This document shows, piece after piece, positions 1-8,339 of a stretch of DNA of 64,000 nt. The stretch lies in the NCBI GenBank assembly GCA_003056245.1, contig MVDH01000005.1, forward strand, positions 173,317 to 237,316, read 5' to 3'. This DNA is from Cellvibrio sp. 79. GTDB lineage: Bacteria > Pseudomonadota > Gammaproteobacteria > Pseudomonadales > Cellvibrionaceae. A program made the translations under genes and the position numbers. The notes under the pieces were generated by a model that worked only from the letters and a program-made list of their open reading frames with translations, was not told the origin of the DNA and searched no databases. The stretch's first letter is position 1. Each line of letters begins with the position of its first letter.

Positions 1-216
1 GTTATGTTTATTTCTGAATGATTATTGCGAATAAAGTCGGCGTGATTGAATTCATTCGAGTTGCAAAGCATTAGTGTTAGACGTATCGTTTTATCAAAAA
101 TTAGAATGACCTCCTACTACTATCGTATTTATATCTTAAATAATGAGTGCTCATACTTTTCTGCGTAAATAATTCTGTTATTGAACATATTAGATTGTTG
201 TTTTGGAAAAGGAAAA

Positions 217-1188
217 ATGATGAATACCTTATTTGAAGACCCTGAAGCTGTACGCGCTATACCGGAAGATACAACCAAGCTAGTTGTATTGGATGAAAGT
301 GTTATTGAAAGAGTAGGGCGAATTGTTCTTGCTCTTAAAAATGACCAGGTTGTTTTGGTCCGGGATGTAACGCAAAAAGATGCAGATGACATCATGTTCA
401 GTGTTGCCAGGCATTTTGGCTTGGATAATAAGTTGGAGGTGGAAGCTGGATTTGCGTCCGTTAAGGGACATCGGGAAAATGTTGGAAAATATTTTATGAC
501 TGTCAATAAGCGCGAGGACTATCATTTTATACCCGCTCATTGTGAAGGCAGTTCGCGCATGCGAATGCAGTTAGCCTCTTTTTATGCTGTAGAGAATACT
601 ACGGATGGTGGAGCCTCAATTCTGTTGAATATAAACGATGAAAGCGCTGAGTGGGGTGCTCTTCGTGAGTTGGTAAAAAAATGCAAGGCAGGCGATAAAA
701 AACTATCACCTTTTGAAATTATGAAATTAAAGATGATTCACGGTATTGAACTGCCTGACGATCTTCTGGACGAGCAGGACGTAATAATTTCAGATGGCGG
801 CTCACCTGTTGATGGGGTGGACATTTTTAATGTTCTTGAGCAATTAAAAAAAGTTTATTCCGTTATTCTCGATCGTGATTGTTATGCCTATTGGGATACT
901 ATAGCTAGCTATGATTTTGATTCAGGAGAAGGATATTTTGATTTGCTGAAATCATCACATATGCTGAAGGTACCTGATGGCTTACGTGATTTTACTACGT
1001 TGGATAATGCATACGCCCGCAGGGTATGGAAATCAGGTGTTAACTATAAGTCACTATTTAAATCAAAGCTTACCCAAACGTTGATGGCGGGGGATTTAGT
1101 GTTTATGAATAACCTGTCATGGGCTCATTCTACGAGTAATTGGAGTCCTCATTCAGGGCGGCGTAAAGTATTGGCCGCGTTTGCATGA
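217..1188 (+). CDS. TauD/TfdA-like Fe(II)/2-oxoglutarate dioxygenase
   Basis: Predicted 323-residue cytosolic oxygenase of the TauD/clavaminate-synthase fold; substrate unknown. The Fe-binding triad seems visible: H108-x-E110 in the HCEG stretch, with a distal His (H304 in WAHS) and R315/R316 in SGRRKV near the C-terminus for 2-oxoglutarate. An in-frame ATG pair at 217/220 follows a purine-rich GGAAAAGGA, so I start there and not at the TTG at 181. The gene stands alone. A terminator follows it and reaches into the convergent ybhN. The 216 bases upstream are AT-rich and hold nothing I recognise. Natural-product oxygenases of this fold often sit near biosynthetic genes, but none is visible here. 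The family call is fairly good; the role is open. Confidence 0.7.
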   Translation: MMNTLFEDPEAVRAIPEDTTKLVVLDESVIERVGRIVLALKNDQVVLVRDVTQKDADDIMFSVARHFGLDNKLEVEAGFASVKGHRENVGKYFMTVNKREDYHFIPAHCEGSSRMRMQLASFYAVENTTDGGASILLNINDESAEWGALRELVKKCKAGDKKLSPFEIMKLKMIHGIELPDDLLDEQDVIISDGGSPVDGVDIFNVLEQLKKVYSVILDRDCYAYWDTIASYDFDSGEGYFDLLKSSHMLKVPDGLRDFTTLDNAYARRVWKSGVNYKSLFKSKLTQTLMAGDLVFMNNLSWAHSTSNWSPHSGRRKVLAAFA

Positions 1189-1219
1189 TAGATTCACCAA
1201 AGAAAATTTTTTAATGCTT

Positions 1220-2257
1220 TCATAACAAAGAAGCTCCATCAGATTTTGTTAATGGGGCTTTTTTCATCTCTTGTTTTGTATTTGTTGCCCTCATTTTTTT
1301 GGCCCTGCTTTCCAGTATTAAATAAATTATTACTGCTATTCCTAGCGGTATTAGGAAATAGATAACGCGATAACCGATTAATGCTGCCAAAATAGTACCT
1401 TTGGATAATTGATGTTGCAGCAGAGTAATAAAAATAGTTTCTAATACGCCGAGCCCAGCAGGAATATGGGTAATAACGCCGGCAATAGCGCCTATCAATA
1501 AAATTCCCAATACTGTGGGGTAGCCGACTTTTCCTTGAGGTAATAATGTAAATATTATTAGTCCCATGAGTGACCAATTTAATATAGCCAAGCCTGCCTG
1601 GAGAAATGATATGGATGATTCTGGTAAACTTAGTTTATGATGGAAAAAATTAACAGATCGCCGTTTTGCATATTTGCAAGCAACCAGATAAAAGATAGCA
1701 ACTGCAATCATTACTGCCCCAATTACTTGCAATGCAGTAGTTCCTATTTTCCAGTTATCCGGAAGGTTAATTAAGCCAAATAGAAAAATTATGCCTGCCA
1801 GAATTAAATAACCTAACCAGTTGGTTATCAGGTTCATGCTTAGGATTTTAGTGATGGTTGGTACATTCAATCCAAGGCGGGTGTAGAGTCGATAGCGTAA
1901 TGCAATTCCTCCAACCCAGCTAGACAGATTCAAATTGAACGCATAACAAACAAATCCTAAAGGGATGATCTGGCGGGTAGGTATGTTATGTCCTGTATAT
2001 TTTTTTCCGATCAGATCATAGCTGGCAAAGATACAATAACTGCTGAGTGCAATCGCAATGCATAGTAACAGTGTCGATACTTTGTAAGAAATAAGGGCTT
2101 CTTTTACTTCATGCCATTCTATTTGTTTAATCAGTGTGAATAATAAAACAGGGACGAGTATGAAAAAAAATAGTGTTAATATGCGTTTTAGCCACACTAT
2201 TTTTTTATTTGGAGTTGTATTACGTTTTGTGTACATAGATGCTTCGTTTGTGGTCAT
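1220..2257 (-). CDS. ybhN: YbhN-type UPF0104/lysylphosphatidylglycerol-synthase-TM-like membrane protein
   Basis: 345-residue integral membrane protein with about eight hydrophobic segments, resembling the membrane half of MprF (flippase-like UPF0104 family). The short N-terminus is basic (KRNTTPNKK) and the first membrane segment follows directly. Its ATG overlaps the clsB stop by four bases (ATGA), which indicates translational coupling. The order ybhP-clsB-ybhN is the same as in Escherichia coli, so a role in phospholipid or cardiolipin handling is likely. The biochemical activity of YbhN itself is not known to me. The last codons overlap the terminator of the facing dioxygenase gene. Confidence 0.85.
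   Translation of the reverse strand: MTTNEASMYTKRNTTPNKKIVWLKRILTLFFFILVPVLLFTLIKQIEWHEVKEALISYKVSTLLLCIAIALSSYCIFASYDLIGKKYTGHNIPTRQIIPLGFVCYAFNLNLSSWVGGIALRYRLYTRLGLNVPTITKILSMNLITNWLGYLILAGIIFLFGLINLPDNWKIGTTALQVIGAVMIAVAIFYLVACKYAKRRSVNFFHHKLSLPESSISFLQAGLAILNWSLMGLIIFTLLPQGKVGYPTVLGILLIGAIAGVITHIPAGLGVLETIFITLLQHQLSKGTILAALIGYRVIYFLIPLGIAVIIYLILESRAKKMRATNTKQEMKKAPLTKSDGASLL
1231..1266 (+). terminator. Intrinsic terminator of the dioxygenase gene
   Basis: AAGCTCCAT pairs with ATGGGGCTT (one G-T wobble) across a 12-base loop and is followed by a T-run. It lies inside the 3' coding end of the convergent ybhN gene. Confidence 0.7.
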
Positions 2258-3531
2258 GAAACACTTTCCTTGTCGTATGTTTTGATTGGATTATCCCCAT
2301 TATTTTCTGCACTAGGTTGAGCAGTCTTTTTAGACCAAAAGCGCCGCTTTGGCAGTATGTGTTTAAATGTTGGTGCATGTGCAGGTAGCCAGCCTGCTAT
2401 TGATGGGAATACTCTTAAAAAATAGAAGCTTATAAATATGAGTGGAACTCGCCACCAGTAGCCTCGTTGCGCAACGTCAAGATCAATTTTATGGCAGTGC
2501 TGTTCGATAAGCTCCTGTAAATGCGCATCAATTTTTTTATTAAAATCCCGATCCTGAATAATTACATTCGCTTCAAGGTTAAGGGAGAAGCTCAGTGGGT
2601 CCAGATTGCTTGAGCCAACGGTGGACCATTCGTCGTCCATTAATGCGATCTTTCCATGCAAGCTTCGTTGATGATATTCATAAATTTTTACGTTAGAACG
2701 CAATAAATATTTATACAACAAACGTGATAAGGCAGATACCCAAGGCATATCAGGTTGGCCTTGCATGATAAGTGTTACATCGACACCGCGCATTGTTGCG
2801 CGGCGCAATGACAATAGAAAATAGTAGCGCGGAAAAAAGTAGGCGTTCGCGATAATCAGGCGCTTTTTTGCCAGTCTGATAGCTAAAAGGTATTGTTGCT
2901 CGATATCTTTTTTGTGGGCAATGTTATCGCGCTCTACAAGTAAAACTTTTGTATCACCTGCTGGTCGAGCTGTCTCTTCTTCTACTGCTCGCAGACGAGC
3001 TTTTTGTTCCTTTCTGTTTAACTCTTGCAATGATAACCGCAAGCAGGTTCGATAAACATCGGCCACAACCGGCCCGTGCAATTCTACGGCGTAATCTTGT
3101 TTTGCTTTTTTTCCTGCATCCATCAGATGGTCTGCGGAATAATTTATTCCACCAATAAAAGCAATTTCGCGATCTACAACTACAATTTTCCGATGTAATC
3201 GCCGGAATAAATTAAGCCTTACTCCCAGTAGTTTTGGTTGGGGATCAAAGATATGCAGCTTCACACCGCTATCCGTCATTGCTTTTACGAAATCAGTACT
3301 AAGATCCCATGTCCCATAGTCATCAACAGTAAACTCTACGCGCGCACCATTGCGTGCGGCTTTGATCAGAGCCTGCTGTAGTTGGTGGCCAACTTTATCT
3401 TCATAAATAATGAATGTTTCCACAATAACTTCTTTTTTTGCGTTCCCAATACATTCAAATACTCGCGGATAAAATTCTTCACCGTTAATAAGCAAATCAA
3501 CTTTGTTGTTATCGCGCCAATTATTTTTCAT
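2254..3531 (-). CDS. clsB: Cardiolipin synthase B (phospholipase D family)
   Basis: 425 residues. It joins two phosphatidylglycerol (or PG and PE) headgroups at the inner membrane to make cardiolipin. Two HKD motifs are clear: HRKIVVVD, followed by the usual GGINYS, and HGKIALMD, followed by GSSNLDPLS. There is one hydrophobic stretch near the C-terminus (WWRVPLIFISFYFL), as in ClsB/YbhO. Unlike ClsA, no N-terminal transmembrane hairpin is present. It lies between ybhP and ybhN, overlapping the latter by four bases and 36 bases after the former. This three-gene arrangement is conserved in enterobacteria, which supports the ClsB subtype over ClsA. Confidence 0.92.
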   Translation of the reverse strand: MKNNWRDNNKVDLLINGEEFYPRVFECIGNAKKEVIVETFIIYEDKVGHQLQQALIKAARNGARVEFTVDDYGTWDLSTDFVKAMTDSGVKLHIFDPQPKLLGVRLNLFRRLHRKIVVVDREIAFIGGINYSADHLMDAGKKAKQDYAVELHGPVVADVYRTCLRLSLQELNRKEQKARLRAVEEETARPAGDTKVLLVERDNIAHKKDIEQQYLLAIRLAKKRLIIANAYFFPRYYFLLSLRRATMRGVDVTLIMQGQPDMPWVSALSRLLYKYLLRSNVKIYEYHQRSLHGKIALMDDEWSTVGSSNLDPLSFSLNLEANVIIQDRDFNKKIDAHLQELIEQHCHKIDLDVAQRGYWWRVPLIFISFYFLRVFPSIAGWLPAHAPTFKHILPKRRFWSKKTAQPSAENNGDNPIKTYDKESVS

Positions 3532-3567
3532 AGATATGCCCTAACTGTTAAGGATGTATTTCAGTTA

Positions 3568-4398
3568 TCACAAGTGTATTTCAACAATTAACGGTGCATG
3601 GTCTGATAGGTGAGACCAGGGTTTTCTAGAGAGTACTTCAGGGTTTGATGCACTCGCGTTGCGAATATAAATTCTATCCAAGCAAAGAAAAGGCCACCGT
3701 GCTGGAAAACTTTTTGCCGGTTTTCCATATTGGCTGACAAAAACCTCTTTCATGTTAGATGCAGAAAGGACTTGATCCGCGCGTTGGCGCCAGTCGTTAA
3801 AATCGCCTGCCACAATTACCGGTGCTGTCGCCTGAAAGCTATCAATCAGTTCACGCAATAATACTAATTGCCTTTGTCGATGATTTTCTCTCAGCCCTAA
3901 ATGCACACATATTGCGTGTACTTCATCATGCCCGGGGACTTTCAAAATGGAATGAAGTAATCCTCGTTGCTCAATGGTACCTATAGATACATCCAGATTC
4001 TGGAAGCGAATGATTGGGTACTTGGAAAGCAGGGCGTTGCCATGGTCGCCATCGGGGTAAATAGCGTTGCGTCCGTAAGAAAACTCCGGCCACATGCTAT
4101 CAGCTAGAAATTCATATTGCGGAACGCTTGGCCAGTTTGGATGACGCAATGCATGGCGGTTATGGCTTCCATGAACTTCCTGCAAAAAAACTACATCTGT
4201 TGACAGGCTACGTACAGCATCGCGTAATTCAGGCAAAACAAAATTACGATTAAAAACATTAAAGCCTTTATGCATATTTAATGTTAGTAATCGTAATTTG
4301 TGAACCTCAGGTTTCATCTCAGTTAATTCGATTGTTTCTCTGTCAGGGAGAATAATTCCTTGGGATTTGTTTTTTTCCGAGCCAGCATAAATATTCAT
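3568..4398 (-). CDS. ybhP: YbhP-like endonuclease/exonuclease/phosphatase family protein
   Basis: 276-residue metal-dependent phosphoesterase of the EEP superfamily, first gene of the ybhP-clsB-ybhN operon. Motifs in order: LTLNMHKG (metal-binding Asn), VFLQEVHG (metal-binding Glu), AGDFNDW (catalytic Asp/Asn) and SDHAPLIVEI (catalytic Asp-His pair). The N-terminal roughly 30 residues before the fold are longer than usual, so a later start is possible, but no better ATG/SD pair stood out. The substrate is unknown. Its neighbours suggest a phospholipid or phosphodiester linked to cardiolipin metabolism, which is inference. Confidence 0.85.
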   Translation of the reverse strand: MNIYAGSEKNKSQGIILPDRETIELTEMKPEVHKLRLLTLNMHKGFNVFNRNFVLPELRDAVRSLSTDVVFLQEVHGSHNRHALRHPNWPSVPQYEFLADSMWPEFSYGRNAIYPDGDHGNALLSKYPIIRFQNLDVSIGTIEQRGLLHSILKVPGHDEVHAICVHLGLRENHRQRQLVLLRELIDSFQATAPVIVAGDFNDWRQRADQVLSASNMKEVFVSQYGKPAKSFPARWPFLCLDRIYIRNASASNPEVLSRKPWSHLSDHAPLIVEIHL

Positions 4399-4961
4399 AA
4401 TGCATCACCTGAATAGGAAGTGTAATTGCATAATGATTGGTTGATGTTGTATGGGGCTTTGGTCACGCCATCTACTTAAATACAAAAAACTGTAGTGTCC
4501 AAGCAACAGGAGCGATCTAACCTGTGGAGTTAAATTTATGGACCACTATTTAGTTAAAATAATTCCATTATTTCTTTTTAATGTAAAAAAACAATTACTC
4601 ACCTGGGGTTTGAGACTTTGACTTGTAAGCTTTTCAATGTGGCTATTGTATGTTTGTAAAAATATATTCATCACCTGTACTTGTCTCCGTCATTCTTATT
4701 GTTAGTGACTGAGTGATAGTGGTGCTTTAACGTAATTCCTTTTATAACGGTATGTTTGATTGAGAGGGCCAATCAACGTCCTCTGATGGATTCAGGATGA
4801 GCTATCTGAATTCCCTAATTGGTTATTTTGATTGTTTTTTGTACTGTTTTCGCTGCTTTATTGAGTAGTGGCATCAGCTAGCGAAAGTGCTACCATGCAT
4901 TCCTGCTTTGTAGCATTAACCGGTTTTTCCCCAAGCCAAGACAATAAATAGAGGTATTCTC
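4399..4961. other. 563-base gap between ybhP and the SapC gene
   Basis: AT-rich and without a convincing gene. It should hold the divergent promoters of ybhP and the SapC gene. Two weak inverted repeats are visible: AGAGG/CCTCT around 4762-4783 and TGCTAC/GTAGCA around 4890-4917. Neither has a T-run. The open frames here are short and lack coding character. Confidence 0.5.
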
Positions 4962-5705
4962 GTGGCCAAGCAATTAATGATTTATGACAACATTCAGCCA
5001 TTGTCATCTGATATCCATCGCAGTTGGGCGGTGCAAGTGGATGATTATTCATTTGTGTCCAATATAATTTCAGCGCCCCTGCTGGCGACAGAAATTCCAT
5101 TTGCTGCTGGTGAATTCCCTATCGTTTTCTCCGCGACTGCCAATGAGGGGGAATATATTCCTTTGGCAATCATGGGTTTGAAGGAGGGGGAAAACCTGTG
5201 TCTGAATCAAAATAACCAATTTACTACTCGCTATATCCCTGCTTTTATCCGTCGTTATCCGTTTGTATTGGGTGGTGATAAAAATGCAGATACTCTGGCA
5301 TTGTGCATTGATGAGGGTAGTAGCTCGGTTATTAAAGATGGCAGCAAGGGGCGCCCACTTTTTGAACAAAACGGTGAGCAATCAGCGCATTTGAAAGAAG
5401 TGGTTGAGTTTCTAAAGGATTACCAATATCGCGCTGAAATGACCAAATTATTTTGTAAGCGCTTGCACGAATTAAATTTGCTTGAACCAATGCAGGCAAA
5501 TATTACCTTTAAAGGCCGTGAAGACGCTAATATGAATCTCTTAGGTTTTTATGTAGTTAAGCGTGAAAAACTAAAAGAGTTGAGTGACGCTGATGCTCTG
5601 GACTTGTTTAAGAAGGATGGTTTGGAGTTGATCTACAGTCATATCCAGTCACTGTCTAATTTGAATGAATTAATCAATAAGAAATCGCAAAGACTTGGTG
5701 TTTGA
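4962..5705 (+). CDS. SapC family protein
   Basis: 247 residues and soluble. It matches the SapC family (named after a Campylobacter S-layer gene) through its N-terminal pattern of HRSWAVQVDDYSF and AAGEFPIVF, the RRYPFVLG core and the C-terminal LKELSDADALDLFKKDGLELIYSH stretch. The family's molecular function is not established. In Cellvibrionales and Alteromonadales it often sits next to TonB-dependent receptors or tryptophan halogenases; here it is alone. The start is GTG at 4962, nine bases after GAGG. A strong terminator follows the stop codon. The family call is good; function cannot be stated. Confidence 0.85.
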   Translation: MAKQLMIYDNIQPLSSDIHRSWAVQVDDYSFVSNIISAPLLATEIPFAAGEFPIVFSATANEGEYIPLAIMGLKEGENLCLNQNNQFTTRYIPAFIRRYPFVLGGDKNADTLALCIDEGSSSVIKDGSKGRPLFEQNGEQSAHLKEVVEFLKDYQYRAEMTKLFCKRLHELNLLEPMQANITFKGREDANMNLLGFYVVKREKLKELSDADALDLFKKDGLELIYSHIQSLSNLNELINKKSQRLGV

Positions 5706-5730
5706 ATTGAATTTATTTTAAGTTATTTAG

Positions 5731-5759
5731 GCCGGGACCAGCATTGATCCCGGCTTTTT
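5731..5759 (+). terminator. Intrinsic terminator after the SapC gene
   Basis: GCCGGGA and TCCCGGC form a 7-bp GC-rich stem, followed directly by five T residues. Confidence 0.85.
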
Positions 5760-5771
5760 CATTTGGAGGAA

Positions 5772-5831
5772 ATGAAAATTAATAAGGCGTTGAGCCTTTT
5801 GTGGTTAGCGATTTCGTTGGCGGGCTGCTAA
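5772..5831 (+). other. Possible 19-residue ORF ending in a lipobox
   Basis: The frame encodes a basic start, a hydrophobic run and then LAGC immediately before a stop, so it looks like a lipoprotein signal peptide that ends at the Cys. GGAGG lies two bases before the ATG, closer than normal. The second half is antisense to the last codons of the hpf/raiA-like gene, so coincidence is a serious alternative. Confidence 0.2.
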
Positions 5832-6116
5832 TTGTTTCACTTTGCGTTCAGCGCTGGAAAATGCATCGCGCACAGCAACATGGATGGATTCGTCATCTTG
5901 GGTAATTGCAACGGGGTGGCCTTTAATATCCAGCTCAATGGAGGCCCGGAATTGTTTACCTTTGTGTTTGTGGTTGTGAGGGGTATCAAGTACAACACGG
6001 CTATGAACTATCTGGTCAGTGTAGCGATTGAGCTTTTCAAGCTTCTTGGTAATGATTTCGTTTAGTGCGGCAGAAGAATCCAAATCACGATATACAACGT
6101 CGACAGCAGGTTTCAT
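5805..6116 (-). CDS. HPF/RaiA-type ribosome hibernation factor
   Basis: 103-residue sigma-54 modulation/S30EA family protein that binds the 30S A/P-site region and stabilises inactive ribosomes in slow growth. Typical features are LNEIITKKLEKLNRY near the start, a beta-strand ending in VVLDTPH, the GKQFRASIELDIKGHPVAI core and the basic tail (ERKVKQLAARQRNR). It is the short form without the dimerising C-terminal domain of long HPF. Pseudomonads usually keep hpf beside rpoN/ptsN. Here it is monocistronic, next to the heat-shock gene on the other strand, so it may be a second, stress-related paralogue (inference). Confidence 0.85.
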   Translation of the reverse strand: MKPAVDVVYRDLDSSAALNEIITKKLEKLNRYTDQIVHSRVVLDTPHNHKHKGKQFRASIELDIKGHPVAITQDDESIHVAVRDAFSSAERKVKQLAARQRNR

Positions 6117-6566
6117 CGTAAAGCTCCTTAACGTTTATGTTAGAGGGCTGAGGTTCCGAATCAGTTTCGCGAACAATCTTGACCCTCACATCTTATATTG
6201 ATCATCCCCAAATAAATTTCAAGTTTTTCTTACAGTTTTCTTAATAACATTTGAGTTGCTTATTAGTACTTAATGGCATTAATGCTTATATCTGGCTTTG
6301 AGGCATTTGTTTGAGGCTAACTAATGCTTCTTAAATTTCACTTAAAGATGATTGGAGGGGCGAAAGATTAGTGAGCTCGTATGCGCATTCTGATGGTGCA
6401 AAAGGGGCCAGTCACGTGCATATTTGGGGCGGTGTTATCTGTCATGTGGTCGGCTTGCACGTATTGTTAAAAAATATTGCAGGTTAGTACTCTATGGCAG
6501 TTCTGAATTTTATTATTCGTATTTGAGGGCTTTTTTGGAATTGAAATAAAAAATTTTAATATTGTG
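6117..6566. other. Divergent promoter region, upstream part
   Basis: No gene is supported here. The stretch is AT-rich, has only very short open frames, and should contain the promoter of the hibernation factor on the minus strand. The heat-shock promoter and leader lie just to the right. Confidence 0.5.
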
Positions 6567-6594
6567 CTTGAAATATTTCAGCTGGGCCTTACTT
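6567..6594 (+). promoter_or_regulatory. Candidate sigma-32 (heat-shock) promoter
   Basis: CTTGAAA matches the sigma-32 -35 box exactly. After a 13-base spacer comes CCTTACTT, a partial match to the CCCCAT-type -10 box. Transcription from here would give a leader of about 90 bases, which fits the hairpins that follow. Confidence 0.5.
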
Positions 6595-6601
6595 AAGTTG
6601 T

Positions 6602-6689
6602 GCGATAGCTCTATAGAGGATCGCATTCACTTAAATGACTCGATCAATTGGTGAGTCACATTGTTAATATTGCTCATGTTGAGGATATT
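6602..6689 (+). promoter_or_regulatory. ROSE-like RNA thermometer in the small heat-shock leader
   Basis: Three consecutive hairpins fill the leader. Hairpin 1 (6602-6624) pairs GCGAT with ATCGC and CTC with GAG over TATA. Hairpin 2 (6636-6658) pairs TGACTC with GAGTCA. Hairpin 3 (6666-6689) pairs TTGCTCA with TGAGGA over a UGU loop, burying the Shine-Dalgarno GAGGA three bases before the final T-run and start codon. It contains the UUGCU stretch opposite AGGA with a G-G mismatch, the signature of ROSE elements that open on heating. Confidence 0.75.
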
Positions 6690-6691
6690 TT

Positions 6692-7162
6692 ATGCGTAAT
6701 TTTGATTTTTCTCCGTTATACCGTTCTGCAATTGGTTTTGATCGCATGGCTAATTTATTGGATAACCTTGCGCGAACAGAACAGAACCAACCATCTTATC
6801 CACCCTACAATATTGAATTGACCGGTGAAGATAAATACCGGATTACCATGGCAGTTGCCGGTTTTGATCAGAGTGAGTTAACCATTGAGGTTAATCAAAA
6901 TAATCTGACGGTGTCTGCTAATAAAACGGCTGAAACTGAACAGCGAACCTATTTACATCAGGGAATTGCTGCGCGCAGTTTTGAGCGTCGCTTCCAGCTG
7001 GCTGACCACGTGCAAGTGCAATCAGCCAATTATGCGAATGGTTTATTGCACATAGATTTGCAGCGAATAATTCCTGAGGCATTGAAACCACGTACTATCC
7101 CGATTGGTGTGCAAACTCCGGAAAAACTAACAGTTGTTCCCGCAGCGACAAATGCGGCGTAA
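6692..7162 (+). CDS. Small heat-shock protein, IbpA/Hsp20 family
   Basis: 156-residue holdase chaperone that binds unfolding proteins and keeps them refoldable by DnaK/ClpB. The N-terminus MRNFDFSPLYRSAIGFDRM is very close to enterobacterial IbpA. The alpha-crystallin domain (about residues 35-130) runs from YNIELTGEDKYRITMAVAGF through YLHQGIAARSFERRFQL to YANGLLHIDLQR. A C-terminal I-x-I/V oligomerisation motif appears as TIPIGV. Expression is probably doubly heat-controlled, through a sigma-32-like promoter and the ROSE-like leader. A strong hairpin terminator shared with the convergent regulator gene follows. Confidence 0.93.
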   Translation: MRNFDFSPLYRSAIGFDRMANLLDNLARTEQNQPSYPPYNIELTGEDKYRITMAVAGFDQSELTIEVNQNNLTVSANKTAETEQRTYLHQGIAARSFERRFQLADHVQVQSANYANGLLHIDLQRIIPEALKPRTIPIGVQTPEKLTVVPAATNAA

Positions 7163-7182
7163 CTTGCTGGTGTATCTTATGT

Positions 7183-7214
7183 AAAAAATCCCCGCCAATA
7201 TGCGGGGATTTTTT
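7183..7214. terminator. Bidirectional terminator between hsp20 and the GlxA-type regulator
   Basis: ATCCCCGC pairs with GCGGGGAT, flanked by A-run and T-run, so it works on both strands. Its right arm touches the stop codon of the minus-strand gene. Confidence 0.88.
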
Positions 7215-8217
7215 AGGTCCTGAAAAGTTTTGCACGCACAGTGTCCCTGTATGCATTGGGTGTTGTAGATAAATGTTTTTTAAACAGACGAGTAAAATAG
7301 CCGGTATCTTCGTAGCCAACTTTATCAGCAATTTCGCTGATTGATAGGTTGCTTGTTTTTAACAAATCTTTTGCCGTATTAATACGTATCTCTTGTAAAT
7401 ACTCCAGTGGTGTTTGTCCCAGCGCAGTTTTAAAGCGGCGGTTGAGGGTGCGTATACTCATGCCGAAGCGCTCCGCAATTTGCGGAAATAATATTTCACG
7501 GTGGTAATTGTCTTGTAACCATATTTGAATCTGGGTGATTTGTTCATCCGGGTGAGGGTTTTCGCTTGCTTCAAAAAAACCACTTGTCTCATAAGCTTTG
7601 CGTATTTCGTGAGAAAAATGTCTTTCCACATGACTCGCAATTGCTTTCCCAAAAAAGCGTTGAATAAAATGTACTGTTAGATCGGCAAGTGAATTGACGC
7701 TTGCAGCGCAATAAAGGTTTCCGGCCTGGGTAATAAAATATTGTCGTTTGAGTTGTATTTGAGGGTAGTCTTTTTGAAATTGATCAAAGTAATGCCAGTG
7801 TGTAGTTGCCGCTTTTCCATCTAATAATCCCGCCTCAGCTAAAAAGCAGCAGCCAGTACCTACGGCGCTAATAATTGCTCCGTTTTGGTATTGTTCTCGC
7901 AGCCAATCGAGCAGGGAAGCGTGTTGTTTAACGATAGGGCGAGGATTGCGCCATAGGCCTGGAATATAAATCAGATCGCTAGCCGGGTTATCGCCAATGC
8001 TTAAATCAGGTTGCCAGCGTAATCCGGTGCGAGTAGCAACGGCGCCTGTAGTTGATGCCAGGGTTTTTATTTCCAGAGGGCGGAGTTGATCCGGCGGCAG
8101 CATGGTGTGCATTGCGCTTTCTGCTGCTAGCAGCATTTCCATTGGAAGTGTACTGCTGGTCGTAAGCATGCGTTCGCACAGAATAAAATGAATTCGAATA
8201 GGTAAGTTTTGGTGCAT
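7213..8217 (-). CDS. GlxA-type AraC regulator with DJ-1/PfpI domain
   Basis: 334-residue transcription factor. The N-terminal half is a class I glutamine amidotransferase-like (DJ-1/PfpI) sensor domain with the nucleophile-elbow region SAVGTGCCFLAEAGLLDG, followed by the THWHYFDQF stretch typical of the family. The C-terminal roughly 100 residues are two AraC helix-turn-helix motifs (IAERFGMSIRTLNRRFK, then ISEIADKVGYEDTGYFTRLFKK). Relatives regulate catabolism of small amines and carnitine, but I cannot name the ligand. It is divergent from fabY with about 120 bases between them, so control of its own promoter or of fabY is possible but unproven. Confidence 0.88.
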   Translation of the reverse strand: MHQNLPIRIHFILCERMLTTSSTLPMEMLLAAESAMHTMLPPDQLRPLEIKTLASTTGAVATRTGLRWQPDLSIGDNPASDLIYIPGLWRNPRPIVKQHASLLDWLREQYQNGAIISAVGTGCCFLAEAGLLDGKAATTHWHYFDQFQKDYPQIQLKRQYFITQAGNLYCAASVNSLADLTVHFIQRFFGKAIASHVERHFSHEIRKAYETSGFFEASENPHPDEQITQIQIWLQDNYHREILFPQIAERFGMSIRTLNRRFKTALGQTPLEYLQEIRINTAKDLLKTSNLSISEIADKVGYEDTGYFTRLFKKHLSTTPNAYRDTVRAKLFRT

Positions 8218-8339
8218 GTTAAGTACTGTTTGGAAGTTTTGGCCAATTTAACACTAAAAATGACCGAAATGGCATGGGAATGTTTTGGGGAAGCTCATAC
8301 ACTGCAGTCATCAGTGTTGTTTTGTTATGGAGTTGTCCT

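Noticed and set aside
4858..5100. Minus-strand 80-codon frame overlapping the start of the SapC gene
   Set aside because: It overlaps a recognisable family gene, has no ribosome site and no family resemblance.
6380..6469. 29-codon frame in the heat-shock divergent region
   Set aside because: Weak ribosome site, no recognisable protein, and it lies in probable promoter DNA.
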